Assembly (NCBI RefSeq): GCF_000620625.1
Contig: NZ_JIAW01000004.1
Span: forward strand, 62,001-126,000
Direction: 5' to 3'
Length of the DNA stretch: 64,000 bases
Source of the DNA: Mycobacterium sp. URHB0044
GTDB taxonomy: Bacteria; Actinomycetota; Actinomycetes; Mycobacteriales; Mycobacteriaceae
Shown piece after piece: positions 43,262 to 50,529 of this stretch. The notes under the pieces were generated by a model. The model worked only from the letters and a program-made list of their open reading frames with translations. It had not been told where the DNA came from and made no database searches. A program made the position numbers and the translations under genes. Numbering within the stretch: the stretch's first letter is position 1; the number at the start of each line of letters is the position of its first letter.

Positions 43262-43591
43262 TCAACACCCGTCGGGGCAGCCGTCGTTGATCCACAACTC
43301 GATCGAGCGTATGGCGTCGTCCGGTACTGGGTCGAAACCAACTGGCATGCGGGGGAACTTCGCATCAGGACCGGAGCCGAATGGCGGCTCGCCTTTCAAG
43401 GACAGGATCAAGTTCGAGTGCGCTCCGTCACCGAGAACCAGGATCGGGTGTCCAAGCACCTTCGTTGCGACGAACTCATCGCGAGTGACATCGCGCCAGA
43501 AGGCGTGGTGCGGTGGACCCACCTCAGTTCCTGGACCGTTGACGGCCGCGTCGAGAATATCAACGACCTCGCGAAAAGTACTGATGCCCAT
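43262..43591 (-). CDS. Hypothetical protein (109 aa)
   Basis: Begins MGISTFREVVDILDAAVNG and contains SNLILSLKGEPPF, FPRMPVGFDPVPDDAIRSIE and LWINDGCPDGC. The C-terminal pattern resembles the cytochrome-c-like domains often attached to copper oxidases or planctomycete proteins, but without a CxxCH heme motif. An alternative start at 43627 adds 12 residues. It lies between transaldolase and NDH-2 genes with short gaps. The function is unknown. Confidence 0.6.
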   Translation of the reverse strand: MGISTFREVVDILDAAVNGPGTEVGPPHHAFWRDVTRDEFVATKVLGHPILVLGDGAHSNLILSLKGEPPFGSGPDAKFPRMPVGFDPVPDDAIRSIELWINDGCPDGC

Positions 43592-43638
43592 CTCTTCTCT
43601 ACTCTCTGGTTGCGGTTCACGCCGCACCTTCTCAAGGT

Positions 43639-44769
43639 TTAACGTTCACTCTTTTGGATGTTGTCCCGCGCTGAGGTGGGGTACGCGTCGAGCAGTTGCC
43701 GCCAGGAGGCTGCGAACTTGGCGACGCCGTCGTCTTCCAACACCGCGAAGACGTCGGCGAGGTCGACGCCGACGTCGCTGACGCGGTCGAGCACCGCTCG
43801 TGCGTGAGAGGCCGTGCCGGTGATGGTGTCGGCGACGATGACGCCGTGGTCGGCGACTGCCTCCAGAGTGTGTTCCGGGATGGTGCTCACAGTGTGCGGT
43901 GCGATCAGTTCGGTGACGTACATGGTGTCGGGGTAGGCGGGGTTCTTCACCCCCGTGGATGCCCACAGCGGCCTCTGCACGTGGGCACCGGCGTAACTGA
44001 GTGGTGCATAACGCGCTCCGGCTTCGAATACGTCCTGGTAGGCCGCATAGGCCAGGCGAGCATTCGCAATTGCCGCCTGTCCGCGCAGCGCCATGGCGGA
44101 ATCAGTGCCGATCGCTTCCAAGCGCCGATCGATTTCGGTATCGACGCGGGAGACGAACAGAGAAGCCACCGAATGGATTCCGGCGAGGTCACGCCCAGCC
44201 TGTTGCGCGGCTTCCAGTCCGACCAGATATGCATCCATCACCTGCCGGTGACGCTCGAGGGAGAAGATGAGTGTCACGTTGACCGAAATGCCCTCGGCCA
44301 CTGTGGCGGTGATCGCCGCCATCCCGGCCGTCGTGGCGGGAATCTTGATGAAGAGGTTGGGCCGGTCGACGATCTTCCACAGCTCGGCGGCTTGGCTGAC
44401 CGTCGCCTCGGTGTCGTGAGCCAGCCGCGGATCGACCTCGATCGATACCCGCCCATCCACGCCGCAGGAGGCTTCCCACTGCGGTCGAAGGACGTCGCAG
44501 GCAGCCCGCACGTCGTCGGTGATGATGGTGCGGATCGCCGACTCGGGCCGCACGCCGCGTTCGGACAATTGGGCGAGCTGCCGCGCGTAGGCCTGCCCGT
44601 GTGAGATCGCGTGCTGAAAGATCGACGGATTCGTGGTTACGCCCACGACGTTTCTGGTGTCGATCAGCTGCTGCAGGTTGCCTGATGCCAGGCGGTCACG
44701 GGATAGGTCATCCAGCCAGACCGATACCCCCGCCGCTGACAATGCGTTCAGAGTGAGGTTCTGCATCAT
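43639..44769 (-). CDS. tal: Transaldolase
   Basis: A 376-residue transaldolase of the mycobacterial type. It has [12 protein letters not shown], the Schiff-base Lys in [34 protein letters not shown] and [18 protein letters not shown]. It moves dihydroxyacetone units between pentose-phosphate sugars. Found beside msrA/msrB it may increase NADPH supply during oxidative stress; this is inference. The start overlaps the stop of the small TM gene (ATGA). Confidence 0.92.
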   Translation of the reverse strand: MMQNLTLNALSAAGVSVWLDDLSRDRLASGNLQQLIDTRNVVGVTTNPSIFQHAISHGQAYARQLAQLSERGVRPESAIRTIITDDVRAACDVLRPQWEASCGVDGRVSIEVDPRLAHDTEATVSQAAELWKIVDRPNLFIKIPATTAGMAAITATVAEGISVNVTLIFSLERHRQVMDAYLVGLEAAQQAGRDLAGIHSVASLFVSRVDTEIDRRLEAIGTDSAMALRGQAAIANARLAYAAYQDVFEAGARYAPLSYAGAHVQRPLWASTGVKNPAYPDTMYVTELIAPHTVSTIPEHTLEAVADHGVIVADTITGTASHARAVLDRVSDVGVDLADVFAVLEDDGVAKFAASWRQLLDAYPTSARDNIQKSER

Positions 44770-44915
44770 TGCGGAGCCGCCTGCACCTGGTCGCGGCGCG
44801 TTCGCACGCCGATCAAGACGGCGCCGAACACGATAACCGGCAAGATGGCGGCGGCCAGCATCTGCCGATCGCGCGCCGACACGTGCTGACACCGAGCAGG
44901 GCAGCGCTCAGTCAT
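44766..44915 (-). CDS. Small single-TM protein (49 aa)
   Basis: A 49-residue protein: a Cys-containing N-terminus ([19 protein letters not shown]), one TM helix ([18 protein letters not shown]) and a basic tail ([12 protein letters not shown]). It overlaps the msrA 3' end by eight bases and the transaldolase start by four, so it fits snugly as a coupled gene. No family is recognised. Confidence 0.55.
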   Translation of the reverse strand: MTERCPARCQHVSARDRQMLAAAILPVIVFGAVLIGVRTRRDQVQAAPQ

Positions 44916-45459
44916 CGCTGCTCGACTCAACCGTGGCCGCCTGTGCTCCACCAGATCTGCTGTGGGAAGCGAGCTTCCATTCGGGACGCACATAGTGGCA
45001 GGTGTAACCGCCGGGGTAACGCTGCAGATAGTCCTGATGTTCTGGTTCGGCTTCCCAGAAGGCACCTGCCGGCGTCACCTCCGTGACCACCTTGGCGGGC
45101 CACCGCCCGGATGCGTCGACATCGGCGATGGTGTCGCGCGCGATGCGCTTCTGATCGTCATCGAGATAGAAGATCGCCGACCGGTAGCTGGTGCCGACGT
45201 CGTTGCCTTGGCGGTTCTTCGTCGTCGGGTCGTGGATTCGGAAGAAGAATTCGAGCAGGGTGCGGTAATCGGTTTTGGCGGGGTCGTAGGCGATCTCGAT
45301 CGCCTCGGCATGGCCGGGGTGGTTGCGATACGTGGGATGCTCGTTTTGGCCGCCGGTATAGCCGACCCGGGTCGATTCGACGCCGGGCAGCTGTCGGATG
45401 AGGTCCTGGACGCCCCAGAAGCATCCGCCTGCGAGAATCGCGACTTTGGTGTCGGTCAT
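44908..45459 (-). CDS. msrA: Peptide methionine sulfoxide reductase MsrA
   Basis: A 183-residue enzyme reducing the S-epimer of methionine sulfoxide. The catalytic motif is [10 protein letters not shown] near residue 13, with [21 protein letters not shown] and [22 protein letters not shown] as substrate-site blocks. A recycling Cys appears in [10 protein letters not shown]. The C-terminal tail ([20 protein letters not shown]) is longer than usual. It overlaps msrB by four bases. Confidence 0.95.
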   Translation of the reverse strand: MTDTKVAILAGGCFWGVQDLIRQLPGVESTRVGYTGGQNEHPTYRNHPGHAEAIEIAYDPAKTDYRTLLEFFFRIHDPTTKNRQGNDVGTSYRSAIFYLDDDQKRIARDTIADVDASGRWPAKVVTEVTPAGAFWEAEPEHQDYLQRYPGGYTCHYVRPEWKLASHSRSGGAQAATVESSSDD

Positions 45460-45953
45460 CGTTGCTTCTCGGCGAGTTCGGAATCATTGTGCTGTGCCGA
45501 GTTGTTGGTGGTTTCGAAGATGCTCAGGTAGTGCCCGTAGCCTTCGTCCTCGAGATCGTCCCGGTGGATGAAGCGCAGTGCTGCGGAGTTGATGCAGTAG
45601 CGCAGGCCGCCCTCGTTGCGAGGTCCGTCGGTGAAGACGTGGCCCAGGTGGCTGTCGCCATGGCGCGAGCGTACTTCGGTGCGCAGCATGATGTGGCGGT
45701 GGTCGGGCTTTTCGACGATGTTGTCGCCGTCGATCGGCTTGGTGAAACTTGGCCAGCCGGTGCCGCTGTCGAACTTGTCGACCGAGGCGAACAACGGCTC
45801 ACCAGATACCACGTCGACATAGATGCCGGGTTCGTGGTTATCGAGGTATTCGCCGGTGAAGGGGCGCTCGGTGCCGCCTTGCTGGGTGACGTAGTACTGC
45901 TCGGCGTGCAACGCGCAAATCGCCGCCGGATTCTTCTGGTAGTCGTGTGTCAC
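45456..45953 (-). CDS. msrB: Peptide methionine (R)-S-oxide reductase MsrB
   Basis: A 165-residue MsrB. The active-site block is [15 protein letters not shown] with catalytic Cys, preceded by [12 protein letters not shown] and [12 protein letters not shown]. The four zinc Cys of the metal-bound class are absent; a Cys at residue 13 ([12 protein letters not shown]) is the only other. It works with MsrA to repair both sulfoxide epimers, with thioredoxin as reductant; trxA is 2 kb away. Confidence 0.94.
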   Translation of the reverse strand: MTHDYQKNPAAICALHAEQYYVTQQGGTERPFTGEYLDNHEPGIYVDVVSGEPLFASVDKFDSGTGWPSFTKPIDGDNIVEKPDHRHIMLRTEVRSRHGDSHLGHVFTDGPRNEGGLRYCINSAALRFIHRDDLEDEGYGHYLSIFETTNNSAQHNDSELAEKQR

Positions 45954-46007
45954 AGGTGCTCCTCGTGGTGAGTGTGGGGCTTGGTTTGCCGCCGCTACGC
46001 CAATGGT

Positions 46008-46781
46008 CTAGTTGCGGCCGGCCATGATGCCGCCATCGACGTTGAGAATCGTGCCGGTGATCCAGCTTGCTTCCTCGGAGAGCAGAAAGGTGATGGCGTT
46101 GGCGACGTCGCCGGCGGTTCCGACGCGGCCGAGGGGATGAAGTGGTGCGAATGTCGCCAGCGTGTCATCGATCTCGCCTTTGGGGATGAACCGCTCATAG
46201 AGAGGTGTTTTCACCACCGCCGGTGCGACCGCGTTGACGCGGATCTTATGGCCGGCCAGTTCGATGGCCAGGTTGTGTGTGAGGGCGTGTAGCCCTGCCT
46301 TCTGCATCGAGTACCCCGACGATGGCGTCGCGCCGATGGCCTGATGCGCCCACATGGCGCCGATGTTGACGATTGACCCGCCATTGCCTTCGGCGACCAT
46401 GCCGGCGACCACTGTCTGGGTGAGGAAGAACAACGCGAAGTTCAGATCGAGGTAGGAATCATAGGCCTGGGAGTCGTAGTCCAGGAATGGCTTCGGGATG
46501 AAGTACCCGGCCGCGTTGACCATCAGCGTTGCGTCGCCGTGCTGCTCCGATAGTGCGCGCTGGACATCGGTAACCGCGGATCGGTCGGTCAGCTCGGCGG
46601 CGATCCCCCAGGCATGGCCTCGTCGGTTCAGCTGGTCCACGGTGTCATCAACACGATCTTTCGAGCGTCCGATGATTATCGCGCTGCCACCGCGATCGAT
46701 GACGTCAAGCGCGACTTGGCGTCCCATGCCGGCACTGCCGCCAACGACAATGATCTTCTTACCCTCGAACTCTGCGCCCAT
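46008..46781 (-). CDS. Short-chain dehydrogenase/reductase
   Basis: A 257-residue SDR. The cofactor motif is [14 protein letters not shown], the structural motif is MVNAAGYF, and the catalytic block is Ser/[12 protein letters not shown] (Tyr-x3-Lys). The C-terminus [15 protein letters not shown] is typical. Arg residues after the second strand (IGRSKDR) favour NADP. The substrate is unknown. It is first in the run SDR-msrB-msrA-TM-tal-hypothetical-NDH-2 and is preceded by bipartite element d. Confidence 0.88.
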   Translation of the reverse strand: MGAEFEGKKIIVVGGSAGMGRQVALDVIDRGGSAIIIGRSKDRVDDTVDQLNRRGHAWGIAAELTDRSAVTDVQRALSEQHGDATLMVNAAGYFIPKPFLDYDSQAYDSYLDLNFALFFLTQTVVAGMVAEGNGGSIVNIGAMWAHQAIGATPSSGYSMQKAGLHALTHNLAIELAGHKIRVNAVAPAVVKTPLYERFIPKGEIDDTLATFAPLHPLGRVGTAGDVANAITFLLSEEASWITGTILNVDGGIMAGRN

Positions 46782-46904
46782 CGGTGAGGCTCCTTTGTTT
46801 CATTTCTTCACCTGCTACGCCGCGTTGAACGTTTCGTTGTCGTGACGCCGAAACATTTGTCGACGGCCGTGCAGGTCTGTCGGAAGTCAAGCCTGGCCCG
46901 CCTA

Positions 46905-46947
46905 GGGGTGAGCTGTCGTCACCCCGCAACGCCAATCACCCGGGTGA
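46905..46947 (-). promoter_or_regulatory. Bipartite regulatory element, copy d (SDR-msr-tal-ndh run)
   Basis: On the minus strand: TCACCCGGGTGA (46936-46947), an 11-base spacer, then GGGTGACGACAGCTCACCCC (46905-46924). The palindrome overlaps the last codons of the GNAT gene. It lies 123 bases before the SDR ATG. This copy has the most symmetric second part. Confidence 0.8.
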
Positions 46948-47380
46948 GTGCGAGCGAGAAGTGATGGGCCGAGATCCGCATGCGGTTCCGCATGTACAGC
47001 CGATGCGCCGTAGCCCGATCGCTTCCCACGCCGGAATCCAGGTGGACTCCTTCGCACCGGCGACGCCCGGCCTCAGCGATCACCCAGCGCAGAAGTTCGT
47101 CGGCAAATCCCTTGCCACGCGCCGTCTCCAGCGTGCTCAGATCGTCGATGTACACGTGGTATCCGCAAGCGGTCGACCACAACTCGCGGAAACCAACGAT
47201 TGATACCGCCGCACCCGAGGAATGCTCGAAAACACCGACCAGCCGATAGCCCGTGGGTCGAAGCTTGGTGTCGATCAAGTCGATAACGGCGCCGACCGTC
47301 TTCCAGCGAGGCCTGAGCAACAGCATTGCCTCGGCGGCTTGCGCCGTCTCGCCTTCCATGATCTCGCGGATCAGAGCCAC
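46919..47380 (-). CDS. GNAT family N-acetyltransferase
   Basis: A 153-residue GNAT protein. The acetyl-CoA region is LSTLETARGKGFADELLRWV with an R-G-K-G-x-A variant of the Q/RxxGxG/A motif; YHVYIDDL is the preceding strand, and GVHLDSGVGSDRATAHRLYM the C-terminal part. The substrate is unknown. Its GTG overlaps the DUF5709 stop by ten bases. Confidence 0.82.
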   Translation of the reverse strand: MALIREIMEGETAQAAEAMLLLRPRWKTVGAVIDLIDTKLRPTGYRLVGVFEHSSGAAVSIVGFRELWSTACGYHVYIDDLSTLETARGKGFADELLRWVIAEAGRRRCEGVHLDSGVGSDRATAHRLYMRNRMRISAHHFSLALTRVIGVAG

Positions 47381-47829
47381 GGATTGAGGTCATCCCAGGC
47401 CAGGGTGTCGTCTTCGTCGACGATGTGCATGGCTGCTTCCTCGGCCGACGCAGCGCCGCCGTCGATCCCCACATCGTGGGCGCGGTAATCGGTGGTGGGA
47501 TCCGTCGGGTCGACGCCGAAGGCGACGAGCCGCCCTGCACGGCTGTCCCCGACCTGATCGTCGATCGGCTCGCCGTCGCCGTCGGTGCTGTCGCCGATTC
47601 CGTCGCCATCCCACCGGTCGGTCACGTCGGGCACCTCACGGGCCAGCCGGCGCGCCAGAGGTTCATGGGTGCGCGCTTCATCGACGGTCAGTCCCCACAC
47701 CCCGAGTTCGCGCGGACTTTCCGGGGGTGAGTAGCCTTCATCGAGGTCGATGCCCGTCTGTTCTGAGTCCAGGCTTTCTTCAGGTTCGAGCAGATGGGCT
47801 GCCACGTCGTCGAACTCAGAAATCCCCAT
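47371..47829 (-). CDS. DUF5709 family protein
   Basis: A 152-residue acidic protein with the DUF5709 hallmarks: LDEGYSPPESPRELGVWGLT, HEPLARRLAREVPDV, and a C-terminal DVGIDGGAASAEEAAMHIV. It is rich in Asp and Glu and has no TM helix. The function is unknown; in mycobacteria such genes are often stress-induced. Element e lies 85 bases upstream of the ATG. Confidence 0.8.
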   Translation of the reverse strand: MGISEFDDVAAHLLEPEESLDSEQTGIDLDEGYSPPESPRELGVWGLTVDEARTHEPLARRLAREVPDVTDRWDGDGIGDSTDGDGEPIDDQVGDSRAGRLVAFGVDPTDPTTDYRAHDVGIDGGAASAEEAAMHIVDEDDTLAWDDLNPWL

Positions 47830-47914
47830 CGGCGCGGTCTCCGTTTCCTATCGCGGTCTCGCCGCACAGCGCGCTCGGCTGTACCGGCTTTCGGCCATGA
47901 GCGTCCCGCGCAGT

Positions 47915-47956
47915 GGGGCGAGCTGTCCTCGCCCACTGCGTGATTCACCCGGGTGA
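47915..47956 (-). promoter_or_regulatory. Bipartite regulatory element, copy e (DUF5709-GNAT unit)
   Basis: On the minus strand: TCACCCGGGTGA (47945-47956), a 10-base spacer, then GGGCGAGGACAGCTCGCCCC (47915-47934), whose arms are perfectly complementary. It begins 28 bases beyond the trxA stop. Confidence 0.8.
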
Positions 47957-47984
47957 GAAGCCTTGTGCGCTTCTGCGAAGCGGT

Positions 47985-48314
47985 TCAAAGATGGTCCCTC
48001 AGTTCGCCGAGGAGGGTGGATTTACTGCGTGCTCCAACCATCCGGGCGACCGGTTGGCCATCCTTGAACACGATCAGGGTGGGAATCGACACCACTTGGT
48101 ACTGCCGAGCCGTCACGGGGTTGGCGTCGACGTCGAGCTTTGCCACAGTGAGGCGTTCGACATTCTCGGCAGCGATTTGTTCGAGCACTGGCGCCACCGC
48201 GCGGCAGGGACCGCACCATTGAGCCCAGAAGTCCACCAGTACGGGTGTGGCGCTGTCCAGGACGTCGGCCGTGAACGAGGCATCGGTGACAGTGATCGGA
48301 TGGGGCTGGGTCAT
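47985..48314 (-). CDS. trxA: Thioredoxin
   Basis: A 109-residue thioredoxin with the active site [16 protein letters not shown], cis-Pro in [11 protein letters not shown] and an ordinary C-terminus. It donates electrons to MsrA/MsrB and other reductases. It overlaps the trxB-like stop by four bases (ATGA). Because the adjacent reductase lacks its redox Cys pair, this thioredoxin may depend on another reductase. Confidence 0.95.
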   Translation of the reverse strand: MTQPHPITVTDASFTADVLDSATPVLVDFWAQWCGPCRAVAPVLEQIAAENVERLTVAKLDVDANPVTARQYQVVSIPTLIVFKDGQPVARMVGARSKSTLLGELRDHL

Positions 48315-49294
48315 TTTGGGATGGTGTCCTTCCTGATTGTGACATCGGTTGTGGCACTGTCTGACTGGTCGAGCCAGCGCTGCGCGTCCAGCGCGGCTTG
48401 GCAGCCGGTCGCGGCGGCGGTGACGGCTTGGCGATACCGGCGGTCGATCAGGTCGCCGGCGGCGAAAACGCCATCGACATGGGTGTGGGTACCCTGCCCC
48501 CGGGTCAGGACATAGCCGCTGGCGTCGACGTCGACCAATCCCACCAACAGCTCAGAGCGCGGCGTCTGACCTATGGCCACGAACACCGCGGCGAGGTCGA
48601 TGTCGTACTCGGCGGCTGAGTGCAACCCGCGTACCCGCAGCCCTGTCACGTGGCGCCGGCCCTTTACGGCGAGCACTTTCGTGGAGCCGACGACAGCGAC
48701 ATTGGGCTGAGCACGCAGCCGGGCAACCATGGCAGTGGATGCGCGCAGCCGGGGCCGATTGTGGATGACGGTCACCCGGCGGGCGAGCGGCGCGAGAAAC
48801 AGAGCCTCTTCGGTGGCAGCGTCGCCGCCGCCGATGACGGCGACCTCGCGGTCGGCGAACTGCTCACCATCGTGTTTGGCGCTGGCGCTGACTCCATTGC
48901 CTTGCAGCTCGTGCTCCCCCGGCACGTTGAGGGCCCGGTTGACTGAACCCATCGCAAGGATCAGGGCGGATGCGTGACGCAGCTCGTCGTCGACGGCGAC
49001 TGACTTGACCTCACCGTCCACATCGAACCCGTCGACGTCGCCGGTGTGAAACTCGGCGCCGAAACGGTGTGCTTGTGCGCGCATCTCGCGCGCAAGGGTG
49101 GGTCCGCACACCGGCGCAGAATGGCCGGGGTAATTGTCGATCTGCCCCGCGGCCATCAGGTTTCCGCCGGGCACATGGCCCTCGACGACCAGGGTGTCGA
49201 GTCCTGCCCGCGCGGCGTAGATGGCCGCGGTGTAGCCGGCGGGACCCGAGCCGATGATGAGGACGTCACGAATTCGGCCCGCTCCCTCGATCAA
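48311..49294 (-). CDS. Thioredoxin reductase-like flavoprotein lacking the CxxC motif
   Basis: A 327-residue TrxB homologue. The FAD motif is [20 protein letters not shown], the NADPH motif is [17 protein letters not shown], and the second FAD signature is [20 protein letters not shown]. Where TrxB has the redox pair ACATCDG, this protein reads ASAKHDG: both catalytic cysteines are replaced by Ser and His. It therefore cannot reduce thioredoxin by the normal route. The start is TTG 49294, overlapping the upstream stop (TTGA). It may act as another NAD(P)H flavin reductase or partner. Confidence 0.85.
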   Translation of the reverse strand: MIEGAGRIRDVLIIGSGPAGYTAAIYAARAGLDTLVVEGHVPGGNLMAAGQIDNYPGHSAPVCGPTLAREMRAQAHRFGAEFHTGDVDGFDVDGEVKSVAVDDELRHASALILAMGSVNRALNVPGEHELQGNGVSASAKHDGEQFADREVAVIGGGDAATEEALFLAPLARRVTVIHNRPRLRASTAMVARLRAQPNVAVVGSTKVLAVKGRRHVTGLRVRGLHSAAEYDIDLAAVFVAIGQTPRSELLVGLVDVDASGYVLTRGQGTHTHVDGVFAAGDLIDRRYRQAVTAAATGCQAALDAQRWLDQSDSATTDVTIRKDTIPK

Positions 49295-49623
49295 AGCGGG
49301 ACGCCTACGCTGCACGCAGGCGTAGCGGTGAGCCGTACATCGCCGCATTGCGTGCGCAATGGGATCGGTTCGAACTGCCGGCACCGAATCTCGGCAAGCA
49401 TTGCGCGAAGTCGCGGTTCTTCTTGGCTGCCGATGTACCCGTCTAGCCACTGGGTCAGCCTGTGGAATACCGCCGCCGGCAACGTGATCCGGCTGGACAC
49501 AACGGCGTTGAGGATTCGATCGATCGCGAGATGATCTTCGCCGGAGCCCAATTCAACAAATGTAATGGTGCGCTCATAGCCCGCCAGGCACGCGTCTGCG
49601 GCATCGGCAAGCAACCACGCCAT
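49291..49623 (-). CDS. Hypothetical protein (about 110 aa)
   Basis: Starts MAWLLADAADACLAGYERTI and continues with ELGSGEDHLAIDRILNAVVS and LTQWLDGYIGSQEEPRLRAM; mainly helical, with no recognised family. The ATG at 49623 is uncertain; the frame is open upstream. Its stop overlaps the trxB-like TTG start, so it is translationally coupled to the thioredoxin genes. Confidence 0.6.
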   Translation of the reverse strand: MAWLLADAADACLAGYERTITFVELGSGEDHLAIDRILNAVVSSRITLPAAVFHRLTQWLDGYIGSQEEPRLRAMLAEIRCRQFEPIPLRTQCGDVRLTATPACSVGVPL

Positions 49624-49839
49624 GTTCGCATCCGAGATGATCGACGAGTCAGACGTGGTCAGCGTCGGCGATGACGACCCAGGGGGTCTAACCCTGAAGG
49701 TTGGAACCAATGTCGCAGTCACGTCAGGCCGCGCTGTCCGCCGGCATGGCAATGCGATGGGTTGCAGGCCAGGTGATGTCGCAGTGAACGCCGTAGCGAC
49801 GCGGCCGCGAATGAACGTAAGTTGCCCACCTGTCCGGCA

Positions 49840-50256
49840 TCACAGTGCCACCACTGCCTGCAGGATGTCGGACGCGCTGAGAAGCGTCTTCCCACACGTC
49901 GGGCATTGAGCGACACGATTGAACAGCCACCGCGACAGGGCCGTGGGCCGCATCTCTGCCGTCGTGCATTGCGCGGTGTACTCCAGCGCGTCTAGATGGT
50001 CGGCGCACACGTAGCCACAGGCGTTGCCGTGCGCGTCACAGTCGAAGCGTTGACAGTGCCCGACCATGTGAAATTCCACGTACGCCACTGCCGTTACAGC
50101 GCAACGGAATCCGTTGTCGAGGAACCCGAGCCCACACTGTGGGGCGGGGGCAGCGTGACCGTCGGCGGCACCAACACCAGCCGGACGAATCATCAGCGGA
50201 GTGCGGTTTGATGTTCGATTCGGTGCGAGGCATGCCGCCTCGACGTCTGAACGCAT
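49840..50256 (-). CDS. Cys/His-rich hypothetical protein
   Basis: A protein of up to 138 residues with many Cys and His (FHMVGHCQRFDCDAHGNACG, VCADHLDALEYTAQC) and a C-terminal zinc-ribbon half VAQCPTCGKTLLSASDI. No family is recognised. The N-terminal 40 residues are doubtful; an ATG at 50193 is an alternative. Element f lies upstream. It resembles in style the Cys-rich protein behind ctaD. Confidence 0.6.
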   Translation of the reverse strand: MRSDVEAACLAPNRTSNRTPLMIRPAGVGAADGHAAPAPQCGLGFLDNGFRCAVTAVAYVEFHMVGHCQRFDCDAHGNACGYVCADHLDALEYTAQCTTAEMRPTALSRWLFNRVAQCPTCGKTLLSASDILQAVVAL

Positions 50257-50417
50257 GTTCTGTTTCCTTCCCAGACTGGGTTCATGGCGGACGACCGTTT
50301 GCTATTCAGCGTCTTCATGAGGATGCGGTCGCCGCGCCGTTGCGGCGGCCGTTCTTCAACGTGCCGGTGTAATCAGAGCTCGCAGAACGCCTGCTGTAGA
50401 TGAGGTTGCCGCCGGGC

Positions 50418-50460
50418 GGGGTGAATGGTCATCACCCTTACTGCCTGTTCACCCGGGTGA
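50418..50460 (-). promoter_or_regulatory. Bipartite regulatory element, copy f (Cys-rich protein)
   Basis: On the minus strand: TCACCCGGGTGA (50449-50460), an 11-base spacer, then GGGTGATGACCATTCACCCC (50418-50437). It lies between the LAL regulator stop (50530) and the Cys-rich gene, 161 bases before the latter's first possible start. Confidence 0.8.
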
Positions 50461-50529
50461 TTGCTCCGAACTCTCCATCCCCGCGAGGGTGTGAGACGGG
50501 CCCGGATCGGGCGGGGCGGCGCTGGTGGG

